Below, in pieces: positions 32,544-42,449 of a DNA stretch of 64,000 bases. The stretch comes from Escarpia spicata (lineage: Eukaryota; Annelida; Polychaeta; Sabellida; Siboglinidae), in NCBI GenBank assembly GCA_963995525.1, contig OZ023214.1, forward strand, positions 54,068,839 through 54,132,838. The letters are read 5' to 3'. Position 1 is the stretch's first letter; the number at the start of each line of letters is the position of its first letter. The position numbers were made by a program, and so were the translations under genes. The notes under the pieces are model-generated. The model was given only the letters and a program-made list of their open reading frames with translations. It had not been told where the DNA came from and made no database searches.

Positions 32544-33403
32544 CCAATGAACTCGCTCCCTTGAACTGCTGCTCTTTTCCTGTCAGACGTAGCCCATCAC
32601 TCATAAACAGATCTTCTCTCCCTACAAAGCTTGCCCACATGTCTACGAAGCCGACTCCTTCCTCCATACATGAATTCTGTACTGTTTTACCATAGCTGAT
32701 TGATGCTTAACGTTTATGTATTATTTATATATCTATTTATTTACTTTTCATGTACATTTTAGCCTAATTTATTGATGTTTACATTACTTTTAGTTTATTT
32801 ATTAAAATAATAATAACATGATCTTAACTATTTTATTTTATGATATTTTATATCACATTCTTGTTTTACTTCTACTATATTTATTGTCTTAATTACTATT
32901 ATTATTAGTTCATTTTATCTATGATATAACAACTATTGTTTTTTATTCAACTGCGTTATTTTTAACATACATTTGTATATTGTTGTAAAGCACTGTGAAC
33001 AATATTGGATGTGGCGCTTAACAAAATAACATATTATTATTACCAGTGTGTTGATGGCCATTCTTCTGCAATTATTGTAGTATTGCCCTCTGCCACCCAT
33101 TATCGGCAGTATAACCGATAACACAATCTGTCCAATGCGTGCCTCTTTCAGTGTGCAAACCAGTCTCCTATCGTATCAATGATGGCCACAGAACCTTCCT
33201 TCTCAGCATTATTGGTGCCCACGTCCACAAGAATAGATCCCCCGTTGCCATTACCCGTGACCTGGCCTACCCTTTCTGTGACATCCTCTATATTTGCCCC
33301 TGGTATACATACAGTCATATCCTCCCCCTTGTTTATTGTCTTTTCCAACTTCCTGATAATAGAATCCCCCATGACCATTCGCAGTTGTAATGTCCCATTG
33401 TGA
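32473..33403 (-). pseudogene. SGNH esterase domain of LINE ORF1, split by insertion
   Basis: The first part (33378-33148) reads VMGDSIIRKLEK (block I, Ser), PGANIEDVTERV, then ILVDVGTNNAEKEG (block III, Asn). It continues IVLSVILPIMGGRGQYYNNC and RRMAINTLV up to 33045. A plus-strand LINE 3' end then intervenes. The domain resumes at 32667 with EEGVGFVDMWASFVGREDLF and MSDGLRLTGKEQ, which is block V with Asp present but Arg where the catalytic His of DGLHL is expected. Stops occur at 33147 and around the insertion. Esterases in LINE ORF1 are of uncertain role, possibly lipid or membrane interaction. Confidence 0.75.
32693..33039 (+). mobile_element. LINE 3' end inserted in the esterase ORF
   Basis: An AT-rich plus-strand segment ends in TTGTAAAGCACTGTGAACAA, TATTGGATGTGGCGCTTAAC and an ATATTATTATT tail. 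That is the usual 3' terminus of CR1/L2-type LINEs. It is flanked by TTACCA on both sides (32687-32692 and 33040-33045), a short target-site duplication. It is 5'-truncated and contains no recognisable protein. Confidence 0.7.
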
Positions 33404-33595
33404 TATTGTAATTGTTATCTTTATTTGTATGTGTTATACCGTTCTAACCCGGGAAGGTTCCCGCGACTGGGAATCGAGTGATAAGGATGGAGGTGAGAGA
33501 TTACGAATAAAATCCAGTTTGGTACACTGTAATATTTATCTTCAGTGCAATCTGTTGTAGCCTTGCGTTGTATAAAACATTACAATTCGTTCCAG
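33404..33595 (-). other. probable second insertion in LINE ORF1 region
   Basis: Between the charged ORF1 region and the esterase domain lies a segment with CCCGGGAAGGTTCCCGCGAC (palindromic GGAAGGTTCC core). Read on the minus strand it continues GAACGGTATAACACATACAA and ATAAAG. It does not read as ORF1 protein and looks like a truncated 3' end of another repeat. Boundaries are approximate. Confidence 0.35.
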
Positions 33596-33599
33596 CAGT

Positions 33600-34020
33600 G
33601 TCCTCCCTTTCCCCTTAACTACTGCATCTGCATAACTTTGCCTTCCTTCTGTTGAAGCTCCTCAACAGCGAACTGTTTACCTTTCTTTTGCTGAGCACTT
33701 TGTCTTCTTCCATCTGTTTTCTTCTCAGTCTGTTGTGTTTCAGAGTCTTACCAACTGCTTTTGTGGTATCTACCTCTTCACCATCTGTATCGCTGTTGTT
33801 TTTCTCCTCGTTCTTACCTGTTGATCTATCCCCACTGACCCGTTTTCTTTTCCTCTGCCGAACACTTTTTCTACATCCCTCTGTCTTCTTCTCATTTCAT
33901 TGTTCCTTTACACCTGTTACCTTCCCTCATCTCAGTCGCCTTTCTTCAGTCTCCCTGTCACAACTGTGCTCCTTCTGTGTCGTAGTATTCCCAACTCCGC
34001 TTGCAAGGTACCATATTAGA
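33600..34020 (-). pseudogene. LINE ORF1 N-terminal charged region
   Basis: Minus-strand pieces in shifting frames are rich in Lys, Glu, Arg and Gln: TLQAELGILRHRR near 34010, then MRRRQRDVEKVFGRGKENGS. These are followed by KNEEKNNSDTDGEEVDTTKA and FAVEELQQKEGKVMQMQ near 33640. The composition suits the coiled-coil or basic RNA-binding region that precedes the esterase in such ORF1 proteins. At least three frame changes. Confidence 0.45.
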
Positions 34021-34040
34021 GTTTATTTATATTCAAAATA

Positions 34041-34611
34041 GTTTTATATAGTCTTTAAAAAGACTTTTCTCTGTACAAATTACACCAGTGTTTAAGTTAT
34101 ACTTTTGTTATATTTGTAAACGCCCAGTGACACACCGTATCTTACGATGTATTGAAGTTATAGGCTCAGATTCAAGGTAGTCTTTACAAAGACTGTTTCC
34201 TGTGTACTAATATACACTTTATAAATTTGTTATTTCAGGTTTTAACTACTCATTTAACTACAACGACTCTCTCAACTAACCCTATTCTATTGTCGTTCAG
34301 GTTACGTTAACTTCGCCAGTGACCTAATTTGTGAACAACGTTCCAGTTACATTAATGTCCTCAATTATCGCTCGCAAATCGATCGCCTATTTTCTACTAC
34401 TAACTACAATATATTACTCGCTCTAGCTACCTTTTAACAAAAAGCGTGCTTACTATGTATCTACAACTACGTTATATATGATATACACTCAATAATAACA
34501 CTTATCTTGGTCAAATATCCTTTTATTATCTCAAATTTACTGCACCAAATTAAAAACAATTCACCATCGGAAGTTGACTGAAGTTAAAATTAGAGGTTAT
34601 ACTTATGAGCT
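34041..34611. other. no gene seen
   Basis: AT-rich. TAGTCTTT(A/AC)AAAGACT(T/G)TT occurs at 34050 and 34180, so a ~130-bp diverged tandem duplication is likely. Confidence 0.4.
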
Positions 34612-34661
34612 GCTGAATCGAGTTGGTTGTGCTGTCGACTTCATTGCCACGTTATACTGAC

Positions 34662-35312
34662 GTCACATTTTCACGTCTGTTACAACCGTTAATGTAATAA
34701 TCGACCGGTAATAATACAATAAATCGACCTGTAATGTAATAATCGACAGGTAATGTAATAATTGACCGGTAATGTAATAATCAACCGGTAATGTAATAAA
34801 ACGACCAAGTTGATTATGACGACGATGATAATGAAGGTGATGATGATGATGATGTTAGAAATGATAATGAAGGCAGTGATAACGAGGATAATAAATGATT
34901 ACAAAGAAGAAGACGAGGAAAATGAAGACAATCAAGGGGTCACCTTAGTACTGATGATGATTATAACGATGATGATTATGATGACGGTGATGTTGATGAT
35001 AATCATTATGATAATGCTAATAATGATAATAACGACAGTGATGATGAGTGAGACAAATGAGAATGATGACGAAGACGAGGACGATGAAGACAATAAAGCC
35101 GTTGTCTTAGTGATGAAGAAGATGATGATTATGACCATGATGACGATGATGATTATGATGACGAAGATGAAGAAGTTGAGGGTCATTATTATTTCGATCT
35201 TGAGGACGTCAATAACAACATACTCAACCTCACCATTCTCCTCGACCTCATCTTCATTCTCACGTGCACCATTATAACGGCTAGCCATGCTGACATCCTG
35301 TTGATCTTCACA
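34662..35312 (+). repeat. foldback element, left arm
   Basis: GTAATGTAATAATCGACCG-type units (about six, 34690-34800) are followed by GACCAAGTTGATTATGACGA and GAT/GAC-rich sequence, ending ATAACGGCTAGCCATGCTGA then TCTTCAC at 35273-35312. Its reverse complement is recognisable at 37543-38160. Confidence 0.75.
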
Positions 35313-37542
35313 AAATATACTTAACAAGGATTCTCAGAACAAGTCAGCCGTTTGTTTTCTGGGAGAACACACAGAATGCCGTTCACATAACCTCCCAGGT
35401 AACGCAGTAACTACATGTTAGCAAACAATAAGATCGAATAAGAAAATGTGGCAGGGAGGCAAGGGGGATGGTTAAAAGAGTCACGGCTATTTTTAAAGAA
35501 TAATCTAAAAAGGAGTCATTAAATGTCATTTTTAATGCTAACTGCACATCTCAACACATGATATGGGCATCTCATAAAATCAAGTGGTCTTCTCGAAAAA
35601 AGTTAGTTAAATTAGGGGAACGTCTCGTAACAATGCATGGTTCTAAAAAAAGGTATCGTTACAACATATGTTAGAAGGCATTAACACATTAACGAGTTCA
35701 TAGTCTCAACAGATTTAATGATCTTCTAAACAAATTAAGGGGTCTTCCCAAAAAAGTTAATGGATCATTTCCAAAATAGACGCATTGATTAAAACATAAT
35801 CGGCTGATCATCTCAACATATTTAAGGGATCGTATCAAAACAATAATGGTCATCTGTCAATTATTGTTATGACGTGACTACTTCTTTATAAGAATCGATC
35901 AGCCAGCAAGATAAGAGTTTCAATTATCATTTTTGTTTAATGATCCCTTACCTGGTTTGGGAAGACCCCCCATTATTTCATTAAACTGTTCCCTAATATT
36001 TTGAGACGATCATCTGGCTCATTTTATTATTTTTAGAAGACCCCTACATTTTAGATCAGCCCTTAATTTGTTGAGACGACCAGGTCCTTAATGTTTACTT
36101 ACGTATATTATCACGACACTTTTTTTTAGAAGACCCATCTTTTTATTTATATGCCCCCTTAAGTTAATTAACGTTTTCTTCGAAAAGACCACTTCATTTT
36201 ATGAAATTATCCCCGTCACGTGTTGAGATGATCTGCTAATTTGTTATAAAAATTACCACTCAAAAACTACGTTTAATTTTTTTATAACATAATCTCTTAT
36301 CGTTAGGCATATTAAAAAATACATTAGGTGCCTGTTGTTCGTTTATATGACCCTTTTAGTTGATTCAGATAACACTTAAGTTTAAGTTTTTGAGATTACC
36401 CCTATAATTGTTTCAGTTGATTATTATTATAATTATTAAGGTTAATTTTGAGATTACCTTAAGTTTCTAATAATGTTATAATAGCACTCTTGAACATTAC
36501 ATTTTGAGATATCGCCTAAGTTGCTTTAGAAAACCCCTTTATTGAGAGATGACTACGTTTTTTAAGATGATCCCTTAATGTGTTGAGATGACCAACCAAT
36601 TATTTTAACAAAACGTCTATTTTGGCAATGATCCGTTAACCTTTTTGATAAGGCCCCTGTATTTTGTGAGATGACCATTCAATGTTATGATGATTTTTCA
36701 AATTTATTGTGACGATCAGCTAGTTGTTTTTAATGAACGTTTACTTTTTCGTGAAACACCATGATATATTTTGAGAAAACCCTATTATTTATGAGAATAC
36801 CTTTCAATGTTTTTAGATGATCCCTGAATCTGTTGACACGATTAGCCAGTTCATTTTAAACAATACTTGTATGTTTTGCAACGTACCCATAACTTAGTTG
36901 AGAGTACCACTTTATTTGTGAGATGAGCCTTTATTATGTTAAAATTATCTTTTAATTCAATGAGACGAACACCTTGTTAATTTTAATGAACATTTACATT
37001 GTTGATATTACCTTTTATGAGAAAACACGTTTATTGAGAGATCAGCACTTGTTGTTTTTAGATGATCCGTTAATGTGTTATGACTTCTTACATATTTTGT
37101 AATGATACTTTTTTGAGAAGACCCATTCTTTTTATGAGGTGTCCCTTTAAATCAATTAACTTTTTCGAGAAGATGGTCTTGATTCTATGAGATGGCACTG
37201 CCGCGTATTGAGATGACCAGTTAGTTCATTACAAAATTACCCGTTAATGACTTCTTTTTAAATAATCCTTAAGATTGTTTTTGATATAATCCCTTAATAT
37301 TAGGCATATTTAAAATACATTAGGTGCTCGTTATTCGTTTATATGAATGTAGTTGAATGAGATTGCACTTAACTTTAACTTAGTTTTTTAAGATTACCCC
37401 TTAATTGTTTTAGATGTTCGTTTTTATTATTATTAGTTTGAAATTACCCATTGCCCTTAAGTTTCTTGTAACTATAATATCACTCCGTAACACTACATTT
37501 TGAGATGTCCCCTACATTGTTTGATAATTTGATTATATGATG
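35313..37542. repeat. foldback element, AT-rich repetitive core
   Basis: The core is built from dozens of diverged ~45-55-bp phrases of the type GATGA(T/C)C...TTAATGTGTTGAGATGACC and TTTT(T)AGAAGACCC. The first ~330 bases (35548-35880) carry them inverted relative to 35890-36230, making an inner palindrome centred near 35885. A ~500-base block (36030-36545) is repeated directly at about 37010-37525, with TTAGGCATATT(A)AAAATACA, TTTGAGAT and TAAGTTTCT in the same order. No protein-coding signal. Confidence 0.65.
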
Positions 37543-38160
37543 ATTAGTGAACGTCAACATGGTGTCAGGATGGTTAGCCGTTTGGATGGCATTGTCATCG
37601 TCCTCATCATCGTAATAATCATTACCCTCATGGTTATCATCTTTGTCATCATAATCATCATCATTATCATTGTCGTCGTTGTCGTCATCGTAGTCATAAT
37701 CATCAACATCTTCATATCACTAAGACGACGCCTTCTTTGTCTTAATTTTCTCCCTCCTCGTCATCATTGTTATGTATTACCCTCATCATCACTGGCGTTA
37801 TCAACGTTATTAGCATTGTCTTAATCAGTATCATCATCATACTTACAATAATAATAATAATACTCATCATCATCATCGTAATCACCATCGTTATACTCAT
37901 CATTATTAAGGGTGAGTCCTTAATTGTCTTCATTTTCCTTGTCATCGTCATCGTAATCATATTTCATCCTCATCATTACTAACATCATCATCATCACCTT
38001 CGTTATCATCGTCATCATAATCAACTTAGTCGTTTTTATTACATTACTGGTCTAGTTATTGCATTACCGGTCGATTATTACATTACCGGTCGATGTGTTA
38101 CATTATCGGTTAGTTATTACATTACTGGTCGATTATTATATTACCGGTTGTAACACACGT
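37543..38160 (-). repeat. foldback element, right arm
   Basis: Inverted counterpart of the left arm: GAACGTCAACATGGTGTCAG then GATGGTTAGCCGTTT at 37549, ATC-rich DNA to about 38020, CATAATCAACTTAGTCG at 38018, then five TTATTACATTACCGGTCGA-type units to CCGGTTGTAACACACGT at 38145-38161. Confidence 0.75.
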
Positions 38161-38730
38161 CCGTATTTCGTAGATGACCAGACGTTGCAAAGATGTCGGG
38201 TTACGTTGTCGACTTCATTACAACATTGTACCAACGCCACACCATACACGTCATAATAACGCCGATGACAAGACGTTATAAAGACGTTGTGTTCAAGGCA
38301 TGAAACGAGTTTACTGGGCTGTCAACTTGACTGCAACGTTGTACGGACATCATATTTCCATGTTCGTATTTCGTTGATGACCAGACGTTGTAAAGATGTC
38401 GGGTGACGTTGTCGACTTGATTACAACATTGTATAGACATCACACCATCCACGTCATAATAACGTCGATGGCAAGACGTTAGAAAGACGTTGTATTCATG
38501 ACATGAATCGAGTTGGTTGTGCTGTCGACTTGATTGCAACGTTGTACGGACGTTACATTTCCACGTCCGTATTTTGTTGATGACCAGACGTTGTAAAGAC
38601 ATCAGGTTACGTTGTCGGCTTGATTTCAACGTTGTGTGAACGTCAAGTTTAAATGTTCTTACAACGTTGATTCTTAGTCGTTGTAATGACGTTGCATTTG
38701 TGGTGTTCGAAGTTGTGTGCCCGCTGGGTT
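38160..38730 (+). repeat. ~203-bp tandem repeat flanking the foldback element
   Basis: GATGACCAGACGTTG starts near 38173, 38377 and 38579. Units are rich in AACGTTG, ACGTTGT and GACGTC-like words and are themselves dimeric (two ~100-base halves). A single related segment (GAATCGAGTTGGTTGTGCTG) lies left of the element at 34618. The array ends with GTGTGCCCGCTGGG near 38730, which looks like an element terminus. Confidence 0.65.
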
Positions 38731-38995
38731 TCCAAAACAGTGCAATTCAATTAGTCATAAACTGATTAGTATGAAAGCGCCTGTGATAGTCTCGATGACA
38801 CGACAGCTACAAAAGTCAGCTTATCAGAAGATACGGCTTAATATCTCTACGGATTTGCAACATCCAGTCCTTCCTGGTTGCATTGTCCTTCGGAAAACAG
38901 TGAAAGAAATGTTTTGGGTTCGTGAGAACTAAGTGAATCGTTGAAGCAATTGGGAGCACAACAACAACAAAATACCATACTTTCCAACTTAGCGC

Positions 38996-39765
38996 TATAG
39001 GTGTTTCCTCGCTGAGGTCATCCAAGCCTCGCTTTCGATGGGAATCCCGCTAGGCGTGAATAGAGTCTATTGGTTGTTTTATTACTAGTGCTCTCCTTCT
39101 TGTCCCCTGCTGTACAGGGGTGAGGGTCAGGTATAGCAATGCTTAACCATTCTCTGTGTCTTTTCTTTCCGTAGTTTTCTGTTAATCGCTCCCTCTCTGC
39201 ATATTTCATCATCCCCTGACCTTATTACGCAGTCCTCCCGTCTCAGCTTCCCCCTTTTCGGTGTCCCTTATGTTGTTCCGCCTCTGGTCTATTTGTTATT
39301 TTTCCGTCATCCATCCTTACCAAGTGGCCTGTCCATCTCATCCAACTTCTCAATATACTGCAATGCATTCAAACCTCTTTTCTCAGGTCACTTGTCCTTC
39401 TTCTGTCTACCCTCTTTTTCTTGTTATTCTTTTAACCCACTTGTTCTCTCAAACTTGCAGCTTCTGTTGTTGTTGTTCTGTCAGCGCCACTATATTCAGA
39501 CCATATAGGCATGCCGGTGTAACATAAACGCTCAGGACTTCCCCTTTCAGCTTTTACGAGATTGTTCTATCCATCATGACTCCCTCTACCTTTCTCCATG
39601 AATTCGCTCCTGCTTGTATTCGACGTCGCACCTCCACATCTGAACGCCTATCCGCCGTAACCATTCCTCCAAGGTACACAAAGCCGTCCACTTGTTTAAT
39701 TTCCTTTTCATCAAAACTGATGCCCAATTGCTCTCTCTGTTGTCCAACCCACATCACTTAATTAA
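38996..39765 (-). pseudogene. LINE 3' coding part (family also at 42.0 and 43.3 kb)
   Basis: The minus-strand frame 39757-39554 reads GFVYLGGMVTADRRSDVEVR then RRIQAGANSWRKVEGVMMDR. It is followed across a frame change by ENKWVKRI and RVDRRR, then by WMRWTGHLVRMDDGKITNRP near 39300. These are the post-RT motifs VYLGG, RIxAGANxWRKVEGVMxDR, ENxWVRRI and KWAGHVERM seen intact at 43.9-44.3 kb on the other strand. The copy is 5'-truncated and frameshifted. Confidence 0.75.
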
Positions 39766-39799
39766 TAAATGCCCTTTAACAGCATCAACAAGCCTCAGC

Positions 39800-40310
39800 T
39801 AAATATCAATGTATGTTTTACAAAGTCAAACTAGTATTAATATTTGTGAGGCAACGTGTCTATTATAGATTCATAGAGTGCGTACCATGGGATGTAAAGT
39901 GTTTGAGTTGGGATGCTCCCGGTTGCTGACATTCCTTATTAATTAGCCTGGGTTGAACATGAGTTTGGTGACACAGCCTCCCCAGTCGATCACCAAGTAA
40001 ATTTACGAGTTAGTTGGGTGTTCTGAACTTTCCGTAACCTCACCAACCTCCACTGCTGCCACCACGTAGTCCACTGTCTACCATCGCTCCTTTGTGATGT
40101 TCTTTAGATAAAGTGGCTGCCTTGTTCCTCCTATTACAGTTGACTCTGTAATGTTGCTTACTGTGTCATCGTTAATATAATTTTGAAGTTAACCAATTTT
40201 CATTGGACTGGTATGCCATATTCAACGCACTTGTCTTACGGTAACAGTTAGTTTTGTCGATATTGGGTTTTAATTATTTATACTATTATAGTTATTCACC
40301 GACTGAATCC
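39800..40310. mobile_element. repeat related to Penelope-like flanks at 30.5 kb
   Basis: ACAAAGTCAAACTAGTATTA then ATATTTGTGAGGCAACGTGT resembles 30480-30530. TCTGAACTTTCCGTAAC near 40020 matches 30806-30822. The intervening coding part present at 30.6 kb is missing, so this is a deleted copy or only shared flank sequence. Confidence 0.4.
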
Positions 40311-41350
40311 AATATAGATGCCGAACACTTGGAGTGTCAGAAATTCCGATGCATATATTTTCTGATATTCTTACCTCAATTTTTTAACTTTTAGACTCTG
40401 GACTAAGGTAACGTGATTTTAGCCTACATATATAAACACTGTTGGCGTAACGTAAACAAACACCGACGTACATGGCCTGTTGTTTGACTCTGCTGCCTAC
40501 CAGGAATTGGACATATTGCATATTATTCTTTATTCATATATGTTATGTATAATTCAAATCCGACATAAAGCATTCATTCATTCATTCATTCACGTCAAGT
40601 TATTAAAATTTAATGCCGAACACGTGGAGCGTTCGGACATTCCACCGTACATGTTGTTGGAATTCTGGTCGTAGACGTTTTTCTTTACAACAAAAATGTA
40701 AGTCAAAGTTCTTCAAGCTAGATCTGCATGCGGGAGGGGTTGATTTAACACATGTAATGTAGTCCTATTAATGTAATGCACATTATTATTACTTAGGTAT
40801 TATCTCAGAACATCAATGCCCGATATCAGACGAAATTACTTTCGTTTGGCCTTAGCCCCCAACCCCTCCCTTCAGATGAAAATGTGTAACCATTGATACG
40901 ATTATACGAATATATTAACATTAAGCGTAACAATATCGATGTCCGACGCCAGACGAAACTGCCTCTGATACCTCCTCCCCAAACAAAAGTAATTTCGTCT
41001 AACATCGGACATTGACGCTCTGAGATGATACCTTATGTAAACACTGTTGGTGAGGCGTCACGGGCATAATTCTGATTGTGACGTAGGTACACTTCAATGT
41101 ACTGGATCCATCAATTAACCTATCCCTCACATGACCTGTTGCCTAGCAAAACGTACGTCAAGCCATTAAAACGAATGCTAAACTCGTGGAGCGTTCGTAT
41201 ATTCCGTCACATATGTTGTTGAAACTCTGGCCCCAATTTGTTTATGAAAACAAACAAGGCAACATTTTTAAAGTAACAAATGTATGCGGGAATGTTTGAT
41301 CTAGGAAATACCATGCCACAATAGTAATGAAATTCACTTATAACACATTG
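40310..41350. repeat. diverged tandem duplication around a MITE-like hairpin
   Basis: ATGCCGAACACGTGGAGCGT then TC, CCGTACATGTTGTTG and a GTATGCGGGA-like phrase (40600-40740) is echoed at 41172-41310 (CTCGTGGAGCGTTCG, TATGTTGTTG, GTATGCGGGA). A third, weaker copy (ATGCCGAACACTTGGAGTGT) is at 40318. TAAACACTGTTGG precedes the second and third copies (40433 and 41038). Confidence 0.55.
40794..41036. mobile_element. MITE-like hairpin, ~50-bp terminal inverted repeats
   Basis: TAGGTATTATCTCAGAACAT then CAATGCCCGATATCAGACGAA and ATTACTTT at the left is the reverse complement, with about six differences, of AAAGTAATTTCGTC then TAACATCGGACATTGACGCT and CTGAGATGATACCTTA at the right. The total length is about 243 bases and the loop includes CCCCAACCCCTCCC. 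TA at both ends could be the duplicated target. Confidence 0.65.
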
Positions 41351-41945
41351 ATGACAAAGTCAAATGTTGATGGATAATAAGTTTAACTGTGACGTAGAGA
41401 AAAAACGCGACGGCAAACAGCGGATAAATCAGTTAATGGACCCGCTACGTCGTCGTTTGCCTACGTTACAGTCAGAGAACCAATAAAGTAACAATCGACT
41501 TTTAAGAGTCTTATTTTGGCATTGCATGGTTTAATCAGCCTGTGCAGTACCGCCGTCGACGAAAAGCGACGTTTAAGGCACATGCGGTTTTCATTGAAAC
41601 ACAACCGGTTAATTAGTGATTTATTAGCTGAATAACGATTTGCGTAAGAGATCGATTGTCCTCTAGTGTAATAACATGAAGCCTTGGCGCGCGTTGAGCA
41701 CACTTGATTAATGTAGATCAATTGAGGTGGCATATTCAAATGTGTGCTCCATGCTTGTATCAGGCTGCCAACGCTCAACCAGTGCGTCGTTGTGTATACC
41801 GCCATTAGGTCATTAGAGGACCAACAGTAAATCACCATTTGTCAACCAATACGCCATCAGGGGCACTACCAAAGGATTGTACCAAAGGGTTAACCAATAC
41901 GTTCATCACAGGCACCACAAGTACAGCACCACAAGATCAACCAAT
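41351..41945. other. no gene recognised; one 125-codon minus ORF
   Basis: A minus-strand frame from 41838 to 41461 is open for 125 codons, but its composition (many Tyr, Asn, Arg; no domain) does not suggest a known protein. I would not annotate it without transcript evidence. Confidence 0.25.
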
Positions 41946-41949
41946 ACTT

Positions 41950-42335
41950 GTTCTTTCTCCTTGTTCCCTGCTGTACAAGAGTGAGAATCATATGCAATGT
42001 TGTGGTAGCACTCATTCAGTTCTTTCTATTCTTTTCTATCAGCAGCCCCCTCTTCCCAACTTTCGTTGTCCTTTGATTTTCTCATGCATTTCTCCCAAAT
42101 CAGATGTGGTCTTCCATGTGGCCTGCCCGTCTCATCCTGTTTCTCACCAATCATTCCGTTAGGCTGCACTACATACCAACCTCTTGCCTTTGGTTATTCA
42201 TCCTTCTTTGGTCCACTGTCTTTGTTCATGTGAGACGTCAAGCTAAGTTTTTCTCACAAAAATCACAGCTTCTGTTGTTGTTGCTGCTGCCGTTGCTGTT
42301 GTTATGTCAGCGCCACAGTCTCCAAAGTATTTGAT
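41950..42335 (-). pseudogene. LINE 3' coding remnant, same family as 38996-39765
   Basis: The plus strand shares TTGTTCCCTGCTGTACAAGA (39100: TTGTCCCCTGCTGTACAGGG), GTGGCCTGCCCGTCTCATCC and TCAGCGCCAC with 39000-39500, in the same order. Minus-strand translation has NRMRRAGHMEDHI and EEVGM-like pieces. It is more decayed than its relatives. Confidence 0.6.
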
Positions 42336-42449
42336 AAAGTAAATTATGTTCTTTTTAATTTACTTATGGATCGATGAATAAATTCCCTTCTAATCATATG
42401 TTTACTTTATATGTATACTAATTAACATTTAAATGTATCATGGAATAAG

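Larger units (their letters stand above)
31870..34030 (-). mobile_element. CR1/L2-like LINE with esterase-type ORF1, interrupted
   Basis: Read on the minus strand from 34030 the order is: ORF1 N-terminal charged region (34020-33600), a 190-base non-homologous segment (33595-33404), an SGNH esterase domain (33403-32480, split by a plus-strand LINE at 32693-33039), then the ORF2 APE endonuclease (32543-31880). Esterase domains in ORF1 are known in CR1-like elements. The RT and 3' end are missing. Confidence 0.75.
34612..38165. mobile_element. 3.5-kb foldback (giant inverted-repeat) element
   Basis: Two inverted arms of about 620 bases (34662-35312 and 37543-38160) flank a 2.2-kb AT-rich core. 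From outside inwards each arm has GGTTGTAACA-ACGT, a block of (GTAATGTAATAATCGACCG)-type repeats, a CGACNAAGTTGATTATGA junction, about 450 bases of GAT/ATC-rich DNA, and an inner AACGGCTAGCCAT/ATGGTTAGCCGTT segment. The core is a second, shorter palindrome plus a direct duplication. No transposase is encoded. It fits the general form of foldback-type DNA transposons. Target-site duplications could not be identified. Confidence 0.65.

Noticed and set aside
42264..42302. Poly-Leu coding repeat (TTG/CTG)
   Set aside because: Short trinucleotide run within a decayed LINE 3' region.
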